Source of the DNA: Chelonoidis abingdonii
Taxonomy: Eukaryota > Chordata > Testudines > Testudinidae
Direction of reading: 5' to 3'
Assembly (NCBI RefSeq): GCF_003597395.2
Contig: NC_133790.1
Location: 24,875,955-24,939,954 of the forward strand
Length of the DNA: 64,000 bases
Made by a program: the position numbers and the translations under genes. Under the pieces are notes generated by a model. That model did no database searches. It saw only the letters and a list, made by a program, of their open reading frames with translations, and was not told where the DNA came from. Within the stretch, counting starts at the first letter, position 1; each line of letters opens with the position of its first letter. Shown in pieces: positions 12,420 through 23,833 of the stretch.

Positions 12420-13094
12420 TGTGACGAACTGGGAATGTTCTTAATGTTTTCTCTGAATACTGTGTTGGTGCCTCAGTGTCCCCTAGGCAGTTCTTAAGTA
12501 TCTGGCAGAGCAAAGGGCCAGTGCACCTAAATGCCTGGCCCTCTGTCTCCTAGTAACTGATGGCCTGGGCCCCTCCCCTGCAAAGGTGCCAGCTGAAGGT
12601 GCTGGAGACAAAGAGGTCAGGTGATCTCCTGGCCCGGAAAAGGGGCTGAGCAGAGAGGAGGGGTTGGAGGGGGTTGTTAGTCTGGAGCTGCCTGGGGACA
12701 AGGAGTGAAGTGCAGACGTGGGGGGTCTGGCTCACTGCCCCCCAAAATGGACCCGGCCGAGGCGTCCGGTTCGCTGTACCTACAAGCTCTGTTTTAGACC
12801 CTGTTCCTGTCATTGAATAAACCTCTGTTTTACTGGCTGGCTGAGAGTCCCGTCTGACTGCACAGTGGGGGTGCAGGACCCTATGGCTTTCCCAGGACCC
12901 CGGTGGGTGGACTCACTGTGGAAAGCGCACGGAGGGGCAGAGGATGATGAATGCTCCAAGGAGAGACCCAGGAGGTGAAGCTGTGTGAGCTTCTTGCCCT
13001 GAACAAGTCTGCTCCAAGGGAGAGGAGGCTCCCCAAGGTCCTGACTGGTTTGGTGGGGAGCAGTTCCAGAGCATCGCCTGGGGACTCCATGACA
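12420..13094 (+). mobile_element. Solo retroviral-type LTR, sense to KSR2
   Basis: Starts TGTGACGAACTGG and ends GGGACTCCATGACA. A polyadenylation signal AATAAA sits at 12816-12821, followed by a GT-rich stretch, as expected for the R region. I recognise it as a common turtle LTR type. Flanks TCAAT and CAGTA do not match, so no target duplication is visible. No retroviral genes lie beside it. Confidence 0.75.
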
Positions 13095-13112
13095 CAGTAG
13101 CCCTGCAAGGTT

Positions 13113-13312
13113 AGAATCATAGAATCATAGAATATCAGGGTTGGAAGAGACCTCAGGAGATCATCTAGTTCATTCCCCTGTTCAAAGCAGGCCCAACCCC
13201 AACTAAATCATCCCAGCCAGGGCTTTGTCAAGCCAAGCCATAAAGACCTCTAAGGATGGAGATTCCACCGCCTCCCTAGGTAACCCATTCCAGTGCTTTA
13301 CCACTGGGTAGG
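13113..13312 (-). mobile_element. CR1 LINE, 3' end, 5'-truncated
   Basis: Begins with the reversed CR1 tail AATCATAGAATCATAGAATA and GGTTGGAAGAGACCTCAGGA, and runs to AACCCATTCCAGTGCTTTACC. Orientation is antisense to KSR2. Too short to hold a useful reading frame. Confidence 0.92.
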
Positions 13313-13315
13313 ACT

Positions 13316-13440
13316 TGTTATTCTCACTTTACTGATGGGGAAACTGAGGCACAACTTGGTTAAGTAACTTTCCCAGAGTCACACAGTGAGTCAGGGACTG
13401 TATCCAGAACCTGTATGATCTGGCTCCCTGGTCCTCGCTC
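13316..13440 (-). repeat. MIR SINE relic
   Basis: TTTACTGATGGGGAAACTGA followed by TTTCCCAGAGTCACACAGTG is the antisense MIR core. Confidence 0.75.
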
Positions 13441-14586
13441 TGCCCATGACACTGCACTGTACTTTTTCTTCAGGCGAGTTCTCTTTGGAAGCCTGCCAAG
13501 GGACTGGCGTTTATTAAGATTTGCAGTGTGGGTAGACGGAGAGTTCAGTGCATCCCATCCATCCTTCCCCCTTTGCAACTTGTGTCGGTGTCAGTGAGCT
13601 GGAGTGATAAACTCTTTGCCTTTGGTATCCCACTGTTTTCAGATGCCTCGAATGTTTGGATTTGGGGGTAAGGTCCCTCCCTGGACGTTAGTGCCTTTTC
13701 TCCTCTTGCTTTCTGCCCCTTTCCCTCCATCCCTGCTGCATTTCAAATAATGAAGTCCATAAATCACATAATAAACAGCTATTGACATCCTGCCCCGGGC
13801 TGGATCATGATTGACTGACCCGTGGGAATACTGTTTTCCTCAATCAATAAAAGGCCATGAGGGGGAATAAATCTTGATAATAACTGACAACAGGAAAGTC
13901 AATAATGTATATATTAATACACATAAGTGAGCATATATCTTCCAGTGAGAGACAGCCTGCGGGGCTACGGGTGACAAAAGTGACTGAAACATCCTGGCTG
14001 TTGGGGGCTGAGGGCTGTGTGGCGGTGGAGGTGAATGGGGGCAGAGGAATTGCTGCTGGAGTAAAAGCATTCAGGCCTTCCAGAACTGTGTCGGGAGGCG
14101 GTGATCAGCACAGAAAAGCAGCACACATGATCGGTGAGGCCACACCAACCTAGCAGGGGATTGATTTTTGGTCAGTGCCAGGAAAGTGCTTTGTGTTTAG
14201 CCAGCGTGTTGTGGTGTCGTGGGACTTTCAGTGACTTTGTGTGGAAAGCAGGCATGGAAGAACGCTCTTGTGCTTTCCATTCATGCTCTGCCCCAGCCCT
14301 CCTAGGTGCGTTTCTCCCATCATGCCATGGGCTATAGCCCGGCTTGGAAAGGCATGGTTTGGGGAAGAGAGAGAGATTGTGTCTCCCGCAGATGAGTGCG
14401 CAGTGCACAGTGCTTGGCAAGTGAGCACTGTGAAAGGTTTTCCCCTCTTGTGCACTGCTCTGACCCACTTTTCCTTGTGCTTAGTTTCCTGAGAGGCCAG
14501 GCAGAAAGAAAAGGTTTCCCGGTAGAGATCCCCAGCTAAAGAGAATCCTGCTGCCGGGACAGTACTCAGTGGGGACCACCAACAGC
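13441..14586. other. No recognised gene or repeat
   Basis: About 1.1 kb. The 206-codon open frame on the minus strand (14228-14848) runs into the hAT element and has no recognisable domain. Confidence 0.45.
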
Positions 14587-14979
14587 CAGGGCCGGCTTTA
14601 GGAAGTGCAGGGCTCAATTCGAACAGATTTGATGGGTCCCTGGCAGGGATGACTACAAAAAAAAAAAAAAGGTAAAAAAACACGTGGGGCTTGTGCTCAC
14701 TGGGTGGTGCTCCGAGTCTTCGGCTGCACTTCAGCAGCAGGTCCTTCACTCGCTCCAGGTCTTCGGCTGCACTGAAGGACCTGCCGCCGAAGACCCAGAG
14801 CAAGCGAAGGACCTGCCGCCGAAGACCTGGAGCGAGAGAAGGACCCACCGCCGAAGTGCCACTGAAGACCCAGAGCGCCAGCAGGTGAGTAAAAGGCGCC
14901 TCTAGGCAGGGAAGGGATTCTCACTGGGCACGGGGCCCAATTCGGGGGAATTGGTGGAATAGGCCTAAAGCCAGCCCCG
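14587..14979. mobile_element. Nonautonomous hAT element with 8-bp duplication
   Basis: The 393-bp element starts CAGGGCCGGCTTTAGG and ends CCTAAAGCCAGCCCCG, an imperfect terminal inverted repeat. Flanks are CCAACAGC (14579-14586) and TCAACAGC (14980-14987), 7 of 8 identical. The interior holds repeated CTTCGGCTGCACT / CGCCGAAGACC inverted motifs. Confidence 0.85.
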
Positions 14980-14987
14980 TCAACAGC

Positions 14988-15931
14988 CACCTGCATAAAG
15001 CTTGCTCAGCCATGCTGTGGCAAAGCACATGTTATAGCCAGGCTTGGTGATTTGCTCTGGCTTCTGGGCACAATTTGAGGTGATGGATTTAACCTACTAA
15101 GCCCTTAACTGGCTTGGGTCCCGAGTTGCTCTGAATCACCTCTCCCCCACTTGGACACCTTGGCCGCTCAGCTGAGGTGCGCATTCTAACAGCCCCCTGA
15201 TTTAACAAGGAAGGGCTCAAGCCTGGGTCCCACAGCCCTGAAACTCCCTGTACCTGGTGCTCAGCCAGAGCCCCATGTTGATGACTTCCTGGCCGTTAGA
15301 GCTGTCAGGAGGGTGACAGTTCTGTTCTGTGGCAGTTTTCGAGCTCTTGAAGTTTGCTGAACAAGTTGGAAATGAAACTGTTTGAACATGGGCACAAAAA
15401 TGGACCTGTGCTGAAATGACTATTTTTACATTGGAACCTGAGCTTTTCGATACAGGGAAGCTATTTGGGATGAAGAGAGAGGGACTCTGACGCTTCCTTT
15501 CCCAGTGTGTGGGACACGTGCACTGCTCTATTCAGAGTGACTTGGGATGCAAAGCTCTACTCTGAAAGAACAAGGGCTTGAACCTGGGTTTTCCATGTCT
15601 CAGGGCAGTACCCCAGCCACCAAGCTGGAGAGTGTTTGCCCAGTGCTCTCGCTCCTTGAAGCTAACCTGGGTGATTGTCACTGAGGCCTGAGTGCCTGTC
15701 TTAGCCTTGCCTGGGTCTGCGTTTCCCCACTGTGGAACCATATCGGAATGACTATGTCCTCACTGTTTCTGCACTTGCCCGGGTGTGTCTGGGAGCAGGT
15801 CCCATGGTTTGTTGTGTGGAGACGCTCTAGGGTTCTTTCACAATCAATTGTGGGAGAAATTGTCTGTCCTTTGGGAGGAATTGTGGGAAGGGTTTGGAGG
15901 ACTATGGGCACTTGAGTGATTTTAGCCTGCA
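14988..15931. other. Mostly unrecognised; tRNA-SINE-like piece near 15540-15670
   Basis: GGGCTTGAACCTGGGTTTTC resembles a B-box-containing SINE head. The rest shows nothing definite. Confidence 0.35.
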
Positions 15932-15939
15932 TCCTCGCT

Positions 15940-17687
15940 AGGGTGAGCAGGTGTCCGGTTTTCGACCCGAACACCTGGTCGAAAAGGGATCCTGGTGGCT
16001 CTGTCATCACCGGTGACCAGATCGTTGACTGTCCGGTCAGTGGCGCTGCGCAGCAGGGCTGGCAGACTCCCTGCTAGCCTCTGCACTGTGCGGCTTCTGG
16101 GAAGCAGCCGGCATGTCCTTGCTCCAGCTCCTATGTGTAGGAGTAGCCAGGGCAGAGGTGAAAGTAAATTGGTCTGGTCCGGTCCGGTCCAGCGTACCGG
16201 CAAGAGCCAGTACGCCGTGCTGGACCGCACCGGCTTCCACGGCGGGGATTGAAAGGGATCTGGGCTGCCCGCAGCTGCGGGCAGCCCAGAGCCCTTTAAA
16301 TCCTGGCCTCGGCTCCGGTGGCCGGGCTGGGGCTGGGATTTAAAGGGCTCAGAGCTCTCCACGGCTGTAGGCAGCCCAGAGCCCTTTAAATCCCGGCTGC
16401 GGCTCCGGCGGCAGGGCTGGGGCTGGGATTTAAAGGGGTCAGAGCTCTCAGGGGTTGTGGGCAGCCCAGAGCCCTTTAAATCCCGGCCACAGCTCCAGCG
16501 GCTGGGCTGGGGCTGGGATTTAAAAGGCTCAGAGCTCCCCATGGCTGTGGGCAGCCCAGAGCCCTTTAAATCCCGGCCGTCGCTGAGATTTAAAGGGCTC
16601 AGAACTCCCCGCTGCTGCAGGCAGCCCAGAGCCCTTTGGATCCCAGCCGCGGCTCTGACAGCCGGGCTGGGGCCAGGATTTTAAGGGGTCGGGGCTCCCC
16701 TCAGCGGCAGGAGCTCTGGGCCCTTTAAATCCAGCCCCCAGCGTGGCAAAACTCGGGGTTCTCCCCCCCTGAACTCCCAGCCACCTCTTCAGCTGGGAGC
16801 CCCTGGTTGATTTAAAGGCCCTGGGTCTCCCAGCCACAGCTGGTGCCCGCAGGGACTTTAAATCTTAAAAGGCCACGCCTCTTCTGGATGAGGCCATGCC
16901 TCTTCTGGATGAGGCCATGCCGCCCTCAGGACTCCAGCAAATCCTGTAAGTTACTTTCACCCCTGAGCCAGGGGGCTTCGCATTCTGCCTCCACCCCAAG
17001 CACCGCCCCCGCAGCTCCCATTGGCTGGGAACCGCAGCCAATCAGAGCTGTGGGGGTGGTGCAGTATGCAGAGCTGCCTGGCCGCACCTCCGCATAGGAG
17101 CCGTAGGAGGGATATGACAGCTGCTTCCCAGGAGTTGCGCAGCGTGGAAGCAGCTTCTGGGAGCTGCTTGAGGTGAGCACCACCTGGAGCCTGCACCCCT
17201 GATCCCCTCCCGGGCCCCAACCCCAACCCTGATCCCCCTCCCGCCCTCTGAACCCCCTCAATCCCAGCCCGGAGCACCTTCCTTCACCCCAAACCCCACA
17301 TCCCTGGCCCCACCCCAGAGCCCGCACTCCCAGCCAGAACCCTTCCCCCCACACCCCAATCCCCTGCCCCAGCCCTCATCTCCCTCCTGCCCTCCAGTCC
17401 CCTCAGCCCCATTCCGGAACCCCATCCTGCACACTAAACCCCTCAGTCCTGGCCCCACCCCAGAGCCTGCACCCCCAGCCAGAGCCTTCACCCCCTGCCA
17501 CACCCCAGCCCAGTGAAAGTGAGTGAGGGTGGGGAGAGCGAATGGCAGAGGGAAGGGGGATGAAGGGAGCAGGGTGTTGGGTCTCAGAGAAGGGGTGGGG
17601 TAGGGACGGGGCATTGGAGGGGAAGTGGGGCAGGGAGCAGGGCACGGGTGTTCGGTTTTGTGTGAGTAGAAAGTTGGCAACCCCTAG
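15940..17687 (+). mobile_element. GC-rich hAT-like element, interrupted by a second hAT
   Basis: Starts AGGGTGAGCAGGTGTCCGG and ends AAGTTGGCAACCCCTAG, flanked by TCCTCGCT (15932-15939) and TCCTCACT (17688-17695), 7 of 8 identical. The element itself is 15940-16152 plus 16974-17687; the middle is the insertion at 16153-16965 and one copy of its duplication. The right half holds the CCATTGGCTGGGAACC block and a CCCCAGCCC-rich tract. Long open frames (16926-17354, 17258-17680, minus) are low-complexity. Confidence 0.8.
16153..16965. mobile_element. Nested nonautonomous hAT with internal tandem repeats
   Basis: The 813-bp element has ends CAGAGGTGAAAGTAA and TTACTTTCACCCCTG, a near-perfect inverted repeat. 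It is flanked by a perfect 8-bp duplication, AGCCAGGG (16145-16152 and 16966-16973). The interior holds about five units of 85-95 bp, each with CAGAGCCCTTTAAATCC and GGGATTTAAAGGG, which create long open frames (for example 15922-16542, minus) without biological meaning. Confidence 0.93.
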
Positions 17688-17799
17688 TCCTCACTGCAAA
17701 GTGGGTGGGTTAAAGCTGAGCCAAAGTTTGAAGCCACTCCCTCAGCCAGGTCAGTTAGGCTAGGCTTAAATCACCTCTTAACTCAGGGCACAGGTTTTT

Positions 17800-17876
17800 C
17801 TGTGTGTACAGTGGGAGGGTTTGGACTAAAACCCAGGTAGGAGCCCAGGTTAACCATGTAGTGTAGACATACCCTG
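17800..17876. mobile_element. MITE fragment
   Basis: GTGTACAGTGGGAGGGTT at one end and TGTAGTGTAGACATACCCT at the other are the palindromic termini of the turtle TCTACACTG-type MITEs. Confidence 0.5.
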
Positions 17877-17879
17877 TGC

Positions 17880-20039
17880 CACACCCCCAGCACCACCTTT
17901 CTGTCTCTCTGCCTTTCTCTCTCTGCTTTGGGAAGGAGGCTTAGTATGAACACTTGTGCATTTTATTATTTAAATGTCCCGTGGGCCCGTGCACCCAGTG
18001 CTTGACCTTGTAAGCAACTTGTAAACATCTTGACTTCTGATGTGATTTTTGAAGCAGACAGGATGTTAACCTCCCAGAGGAATAGAGGAAGGAATGCTGA
18101 CACAGCCTTCACTCCAACAGTACTATCAGGCTCCGCTTTAATTTAAACCCCCTGGGGCAGCCGCTGGCAAGAATTGCCTGAAAGTAACCTAAATAGCTGC
18201 CTAATGTGATCTCAGGTTCAGCCGGATTCTGCATTAAGTGGGTGTTGTCTAATACAAGGGAGAAGTGACATTTCGCTGGTTCATACTGTCTGAGTGCTCC
18301 TTATACTGAGCTAGTGCTTGGATGGTGTTTCCAGCCAGAGTCACTTCCTTGTTAACATGCATTAACATAATGCTGTTGGGTTTAGGTTTCCAGCTCTGCA
18401 GGGGAATGGTTAAGGGAAAGCCTTTTTTTTTTTTTTAACTTTAAAGTTTTTTAATAAATGTTCGTACTGAAGATGGCAACCCAGGCTCTGATACAACAAA
18501 GCACTTAAATCAATGGGACTTCTGTACATATCTAAAGCAAACCACTTTGCTGGAGAGAAGTAGATGTGTTTAAAGCTGAGTGCCTGCTTGAGTGCTTTGC
18601 TGAACTGGGGTCCTATCCAGGCTTCCTCCTCACACCAGTACAATTTAAATTCAGTGTTGCTATTAATCTCTGCTCCTCCTCCTCAGGGTTGTTCCTTATC
18701 TGCAGGCTTCCCCAGTGTGGGGGTCATCTTGGGAACTAAGATCGTTAGGTCAGGAGGACAGGCTATACTAAAGGTGGAGTACAGAGGCGTTTTGCTAGGC
18801 ACCTTGTATGCCTGTGGGAGAAGTACACAATCGCCACAGAGTGAACCGTTCCACTCTGCAACACTCTCATTTCTCAGTGGCTGGTCAGATTTGTTTCCCA
18901 TCTGCCCGTGTGAAGATGAAGTACTAGGAAACAACTCATCAATCTTGTGGAGGCTGCTTGATTTTTTTGCTGTCTCTAATGTGGAGATGAGTTCCAGGCA
19001 GGCTGCTTTTTTAATCAAAAGGTTTTTCTCTTCACTCTCTTCAAAAGAAGATACTTTCTTCTTCTTCTTCCTAAAGTTCAAAAGACCAGGAAGAACATGG
19101 AGCAGAGAATATATTAGGCACCTTCAAAAGGAAGGAAGAGGTCAACATTGCTTTCCATATCCTTGTACATCCCGCCAGCCCTCTCCAAGCCAATTATAAG
19201 CACATCTTTTCAAAGGGAAGCAAGAGCAACACGAAGCGTCAAGCGTTCTCAGTTGACTTGTTTGCAACAGGGGGTTGAGATAAACCATTTGGGACTGTGG
19301 TTGCTTTCCTGGATCTTAGCTGTTTTCCAAATGGCAGGAGAACAGCTTGAGTTCCCTGACAGTATCTCAGAATGGGAGACGCGTCTTGAAATAAAAATGC
19401 ATTGAGTTTGCTTCCTCTGAATAACTTGTTTCTTCTAAAGCCCTGATGGACATGTAGCCACTTTCCAGGGAGGTTGATCTCCTCCTCCTCCTGCCCTTAC
19501 CTTCGAATCAGCTGACTCTCCTGTAGTTATCTTGCATGCCAGCTGTTGAAAGTTCAGTCAAGAAAATTCTGCTGCTTAAGTAGTATCCATCAAAGGACGG
19601 CGTTTCCATCAGGAGGAGGTCGGCAAGGTGGGGAGATAGCGAAGGAAGGACAAGAAAAGTAATAGTCTTCAGGTCTGTTCTCTTTCTCTGAGCTAATTTC
19701 CCCTTCAAAGGCACCTCCCTATGGAGCTGAATGGTTGCAGGGTTTGGCCAGTAGATGTTTGCCATTGTAATGGCTTGAAAATGTTGCACTGGAGTTTAAT
19801 TAAATCCCTACTTTGCCATTGGTGTTGCTTTGGCAGTTCCCCATTCTAAGCAGACAGCGTGATTGCTATCTAGTTGATAAAACTGGAGTCTATGGCATGT
19901 CTTGTCTGCAGGATGATGAGCCACTGTACCAAATGTTTTGTGTTTAGGACACAGCCATAAGCATCTGTCTAGGCCCCCATCTTGGACACATTCTTGAGTA
20001 GCTTCACTCACACAAGCAATCCTCTCAGATGAGTTGAGG
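17880..20039. other. No recognised gene; poly-T near 18421
   Basis: About 2.2 kb. The 211-codon + frame at 18564-19199 and the opposing 132-codon frame lack domains and usable splice context. 18478-18610 (AAATCAATGGGACTTCTGTA) resembles an old amniote repeat also seen at 45655-45775. Confidence 0.4.
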
Positions 20040-20260
20040 CAGTGGTTCTCAAACTTGTGTACTGGTGACCTCTTTCACATATCCAGCCTCTGAATGCAGC
20101 CCCACCTTATAAATTAAAAAGCACTTTTTTGTATATTTAACACCATTATAAACGCTGGAGGCAAAGCAGGATTTGGGGTGGAAGCTGACAGCTCACGACC
20201 TCCCCATGTAATAACCTTGCAACCTCCTGAGGGTCCTGACCCCCAGTTTGAGACCCCCTG
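20040..20260. mobile_element. hAT MITE with 8-bp duplication
   Basis: Termini CAGTGGTTCTCAAAC and GTTTGAGACCCCCTG form an inverted repeat. Flanks are AGTTGAGG (20032-20039) and AGTTAAGG (20261-20268), 7 of 8 identical. Length 221 bp. Confidence 0.9.
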
Positions 20261-20308
20261 AGTTAAGGGGTTTGCAGGATCAAGGCCTTACTTTGGAATT
20301 ACATGTAT

Positions 20309-20618
20309 GCACTATTGTTGTAGCCATGTTCAGTCCAGGGTGTTAGACAAGGTGGGTGAGATAACATCTTTTACTGGATCTTTTGTAGGTGAGAGAGAGA
20401 CAAGCTTTCGAGCTACACAGAGCACTTCCCCCCGTCTGGGAAAAGTACTCAGAGTGCCACAGCTAAATACAAGCTTGGACAGATAGTTAAGCATCAGCAG
20501 TTAACACACATTCTAAAAGGGACCATTCAAAGGGAAGTGAATACCCCAGGAGTTATAGGACAAAAAGAAGGTTACAGATTGTTGTAATAGGCCATAACGT
20601 CAGTGTCTTTATTAAGGA
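20309..20618. repeat. Interspersed repeat of uncertain class
   Basis: Contains GAGACAAGCTTTCGAGCTAC, AAAAGTACTCAGAGTGCCAC and GTTACAGATTGTTGTAATAG, a combination I know from many turtle loci. A second partial copy is at 37526-37607. Confidence 0.6.
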
Positions 20619-21894
20619 CATTATAATTTGGGAGTTACATGGCATTTTGCGAGAGCTTCACAAACATTTCTCTCAACGCTTCCCACTGCTATGCCTATAA
20701 ACCTCCCATCATTCTACCGTTGTGGAAAGTGGGGTGTGCCTCCACCCCAATAATGCCTATGGCCAAACAGTGTAGGAAACAAAGGCATGCCGAGAGCTGC
20801 TATTAAACACCACTTCCATCAGAATCCTGGGAGAAACATCCAGGTTTGCGGAGTGGAAAAAGCAGAAGACCCGGGAGGGAAGGAAATGTTACTGCCACAC
20901 TTCTCTGAGAGTGTAACACAACAAAGAAAATAACATTTAAAACATTTTGAGAAGTTTGTCGTTAATGGTTCTGCTCCCGAGATTGAGTGTCCTTGTCAAA
21001 GAAATCCCTGGTAAATGACAGCAGCACACAGAGGTCTCAGCAAGTGGAGCAGCACGTGTTCTCTCATCAGCTGCCGGAGAACTCTGCCTGGCCCACAAGC
21101 CTCTTACTGCAGCAGGCTTGGATGGAATCTGCAGCAGAAAACATTGGATTCTGTGGCAGCCCTGAGTATGCCTGCCGACAAAGAGGAGAGGGGAAAGTCA
21201 CCCTCCTGAGAATGCTGGTATTGCCAGAGGGAAGAGAGGCCTGCCAGCAGCCTCGCTCCTCCCAAAACTGACTCTGGGGTTGGCTTGGACATCTGCGGAG
21301 GAGCTGGGGGGTGCTGCGAGCCTGGATTATACTGGGAGTTAATGCTGGAGGACTGTAGCAGTTGTGCCGGTCATGTGGAGCTGAACATAATGGAAGGCTC
21401 CCCCCACCTCACCCCATCATCGTACAAAAGTAACAGCATGGAAGTTGAATAGCATCATTACTAGGACCTGTTCCTGCTACCTGTTGGCGTCCCATGTGCA
21501 GAAAGGCTCCCAGATCAGGCACTTCTAGTGTAATAAGCCATGTAGCCCTCATGTAGAGCTGTGGGTTCAGGTCTCTGCCCACTTGTGCCAGTATAAGTCA
21601 GAAGCAACACTGCTGAAGTTGGTGGAGTTATGTTCCGGTAAAGCTGGTGTAAACGAGAGGAGAATCCAGGCTTGTGTCCTGGACATTATGATCAACTGTT
21701 GTGTCGCAGCACAGACCTGCTTGGGGATGATTTGTTGTTTGTATCCCAGTGGCGCAGGGGAAGCCCGCCTAACCCTGGGGCCTTGTTGTGTGGACAGCTG
21801 TGTGCGCACGCAGGACTAGAAACTCTGTGCTGGGGATATCTTTCAGCCTGCATAGATGAGGCAGACGAAGGCTGTGCAAGGGTTGGGAGAAGTG
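20619..21894. other. No recognised gene
   Basis: About 1.3 kb. The open frame at 20987-21271 has no domain. A piece near 21585-21670 (GCCAGTATAAGTCAG...AAAGCTGGTGTAAACG) resembles an old amniote repeat also present near 30346 and 34935. Confidence 0.4.
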
Positions 21895-22620
21895 TTATCC
21901 CCCCCCGGTTTACACATGGGGATCTGAGGCACAGAGAGATGGAAGGTTTGTCCACATGGTGCGAATGTACAGCACCCATGCCCGCTAAGAGTTCCATAGC
22001 GTGCATCGGCATATCGCTGTTTGAAACAGCCGTCGTTCCAAGTGGATGGTGGAGCTTTTCGTGCACGTCAGCAGCGTCCACATGGCGACTTGGTGCGTGG
22101 TGTGCTAGAACGCTGTAAATTTACCCGTCTCAAGATAGATAAGCCCCAATTGACAGGCTCAAGGTCACACCAGAATTCTGTGGCAGAGCCGGGAATCAAA
22201 TCAAGATACTCTGAGGGAATGTCTCCACTACAAAATTAAGTCGACCTAACTTACATAGACACACAGCCGCTGCAGTAATTACATCACCTGTGCATGTCTA
22301 CACTTTGATCCTTGTATTGGAAGTGCGCGTCCTTACCAGGTGCGCTTGTACTGATGGTACTGTCAGTGGGGGGCACTGTGGGATAGCTTCTGAAAGCCAG
22401 CAACAGTCGATGTAAGCAATGCAGTGTCTACACTGACTCTGTGTCAACCTAACTGCATCGACATTGACTCTACACCTCTCATGGAGATGGAGTTATTACA
22501 CAGTAGTTACATCGAGAGGAGGGACATTCTAGTGTTGACACTTACGTGGTTCATTCAACATAAGCTGCCTTGCGTCGATCTAAGACCAAGCCTGAGTGCC
22601 AGGCCAGTGCCTTAACCACA
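21895..22620 (-). repeat. MIR SINE interrupted by two MITEs
   Basis: MIR pieces are at about 21895-21945 (GGGGATCTGAGGCACAGAGA), 22140-22207 (GGCTCAAGGTCACACC, GGCAGAGCCGGGAATC) and 22580-22620 (GTGCCTTAACCAC). They are in order and on the same strand, with two MITE-like blocks between them. Confidence 0.6.
22208..22595. mobile_element. Palindromic MITE inside MIR
   Basis: Left GGGAATGTCTCCACTACAAA and right CTTGCGTCGATCTAAGACCA match the two ends of a common turtle MITE. The middle holds TGTCTACACTGACTCTGTG and GTCGATGTAAGC-type inverted pieces. Confidence 0.6.
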
Positions 22621-22624
22621 ACAC

Positions 22625-23388
22625 CTTCCGTCCTCTCTGAGAGCCCCCTGTCCTCAGACAGTGCAATAACCTTCGCTGTCTCAGGGTTATTTTAGTTAAG
22701 CTTTTGTATTTCAAACAGCCAAACAGTGGACGTTATGTCCTCGTGAGCTGGCTTTCTGGGCTCTTCGATGGGGCACCAGTCTGCAAAGAGCATGTTTTGG
22801 AAAATCTTTTCATTTAACAAGACAATGAATGGAAGTCCCAAATTGGCTGTTTAAGGGTTTGACTTACATTCTAGGCTAGTTTGGAAACTGGAGACAAACT
22901 TCCCTTTCATTGCTGGGCCAGTGCAGTTGGGCTTTATAGGATTGTAGGATGTTTCTCTATTGGAAGGGATTCCTGGGGGAAGGTGATGGTTCTAGCAGAG
23001 GGTTACATTGGGGATGTATCTTTGTGTGAAATAGCATGATTATCACAGGATCTCCTCATGGGTCCTGCTAACCCCTTCTGGACCTTGATTCTGTGAGCCT
23101 TTTCAACTGGTGGAATTGACATATCCTGGGTGTGAAATGCTTTGTATCAAAGCAAGATAGTGGCAGGGAAAGATATTAAGAGACAACAAATCTGCCCTCC
23201 TATTTCCCACTTCGGTTCAGTGTGGATGGGTGCTGAGTGCTGTGTAGCAGCCGGCCCCGAGGCAGTGACAGCACATTACACACCGGTGCTCTCTGAACCC
23301 CACATAGGCTGGGATGTGGCGTACACTGCAGCACAGACTCTCGGGGGCTGGAGTGATGGGTTCTGTCTGCCCTCCCTGGCATCCTAAG
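22625..23388. other. No recognised gene or repeat
   Basis: About 760 bp with no coding signal. Confidence 0.45.
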
Positions 23389-23655
23389 GGCATGTTTGTG
23401 CTCTGAGCTGGGGGAGCGATTCCCAGCTCAAAGAGATGCACTCATGGTAGCTCTGCGTGAGCTAGTGTGCGAAATATAGAGTGTAACTCCAGTGACATGA
23501 GTGTTGGCATGGGTTCTCCGCCGTGACTACGATCCCACCTGAGAGGCTAGATATTACTTGGGCTTGCTAGCCCCTCCCACCACCACAGCTATGCTGCTCG
23601 AGGTGGCACTGGTATATCTACTCGAGCTGGGAATTACACCTCCAGCTATTCCTAT
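23389..23655. mobile_element. MITE, diverged
   Basis: AAGGGCATGTTTGTGCTCTG at the left, and CGAGCTGGGAATTACACCTC with CAGCTATTC at the right, resemble the ends of the element at 43185-43940. Confidence 0.5.
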
Positions 23656-23833
23656 TGATTTAATTGCAGACAGTGCTCCGTGCAGTAGTCAAAGACACAT
23701 ATGCAGTGCCAGCCCCAAGGAGCTTTGCTGAAATAACTGAAGGGGCCAGATAAACGTTGGTTGACAGCTTCACAGAGCAGTCTCGCTTTTCTCCCCAGAA
23801 TGGGTGCGGCGTAGACAGCAGCAGCGCTGGCTT

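Noticed and set aside
14228..14848. 206-codon minus-strand open frame
   Set aside because: It runs from unique sequence into a hAT element and has no recognisable domain.
15922..16542. 206-codon minus-strand open frame with SSEPFKSQPQP repeats
   Set aside because: It is the translation of tandem units inside a hAT element with perfect target duplication.
18564..19199. 211-codon plus-strand open frame
   Set aside because: No domain, odd composition, an opposing frame of similar quality, and no convincing splice or promoter context.
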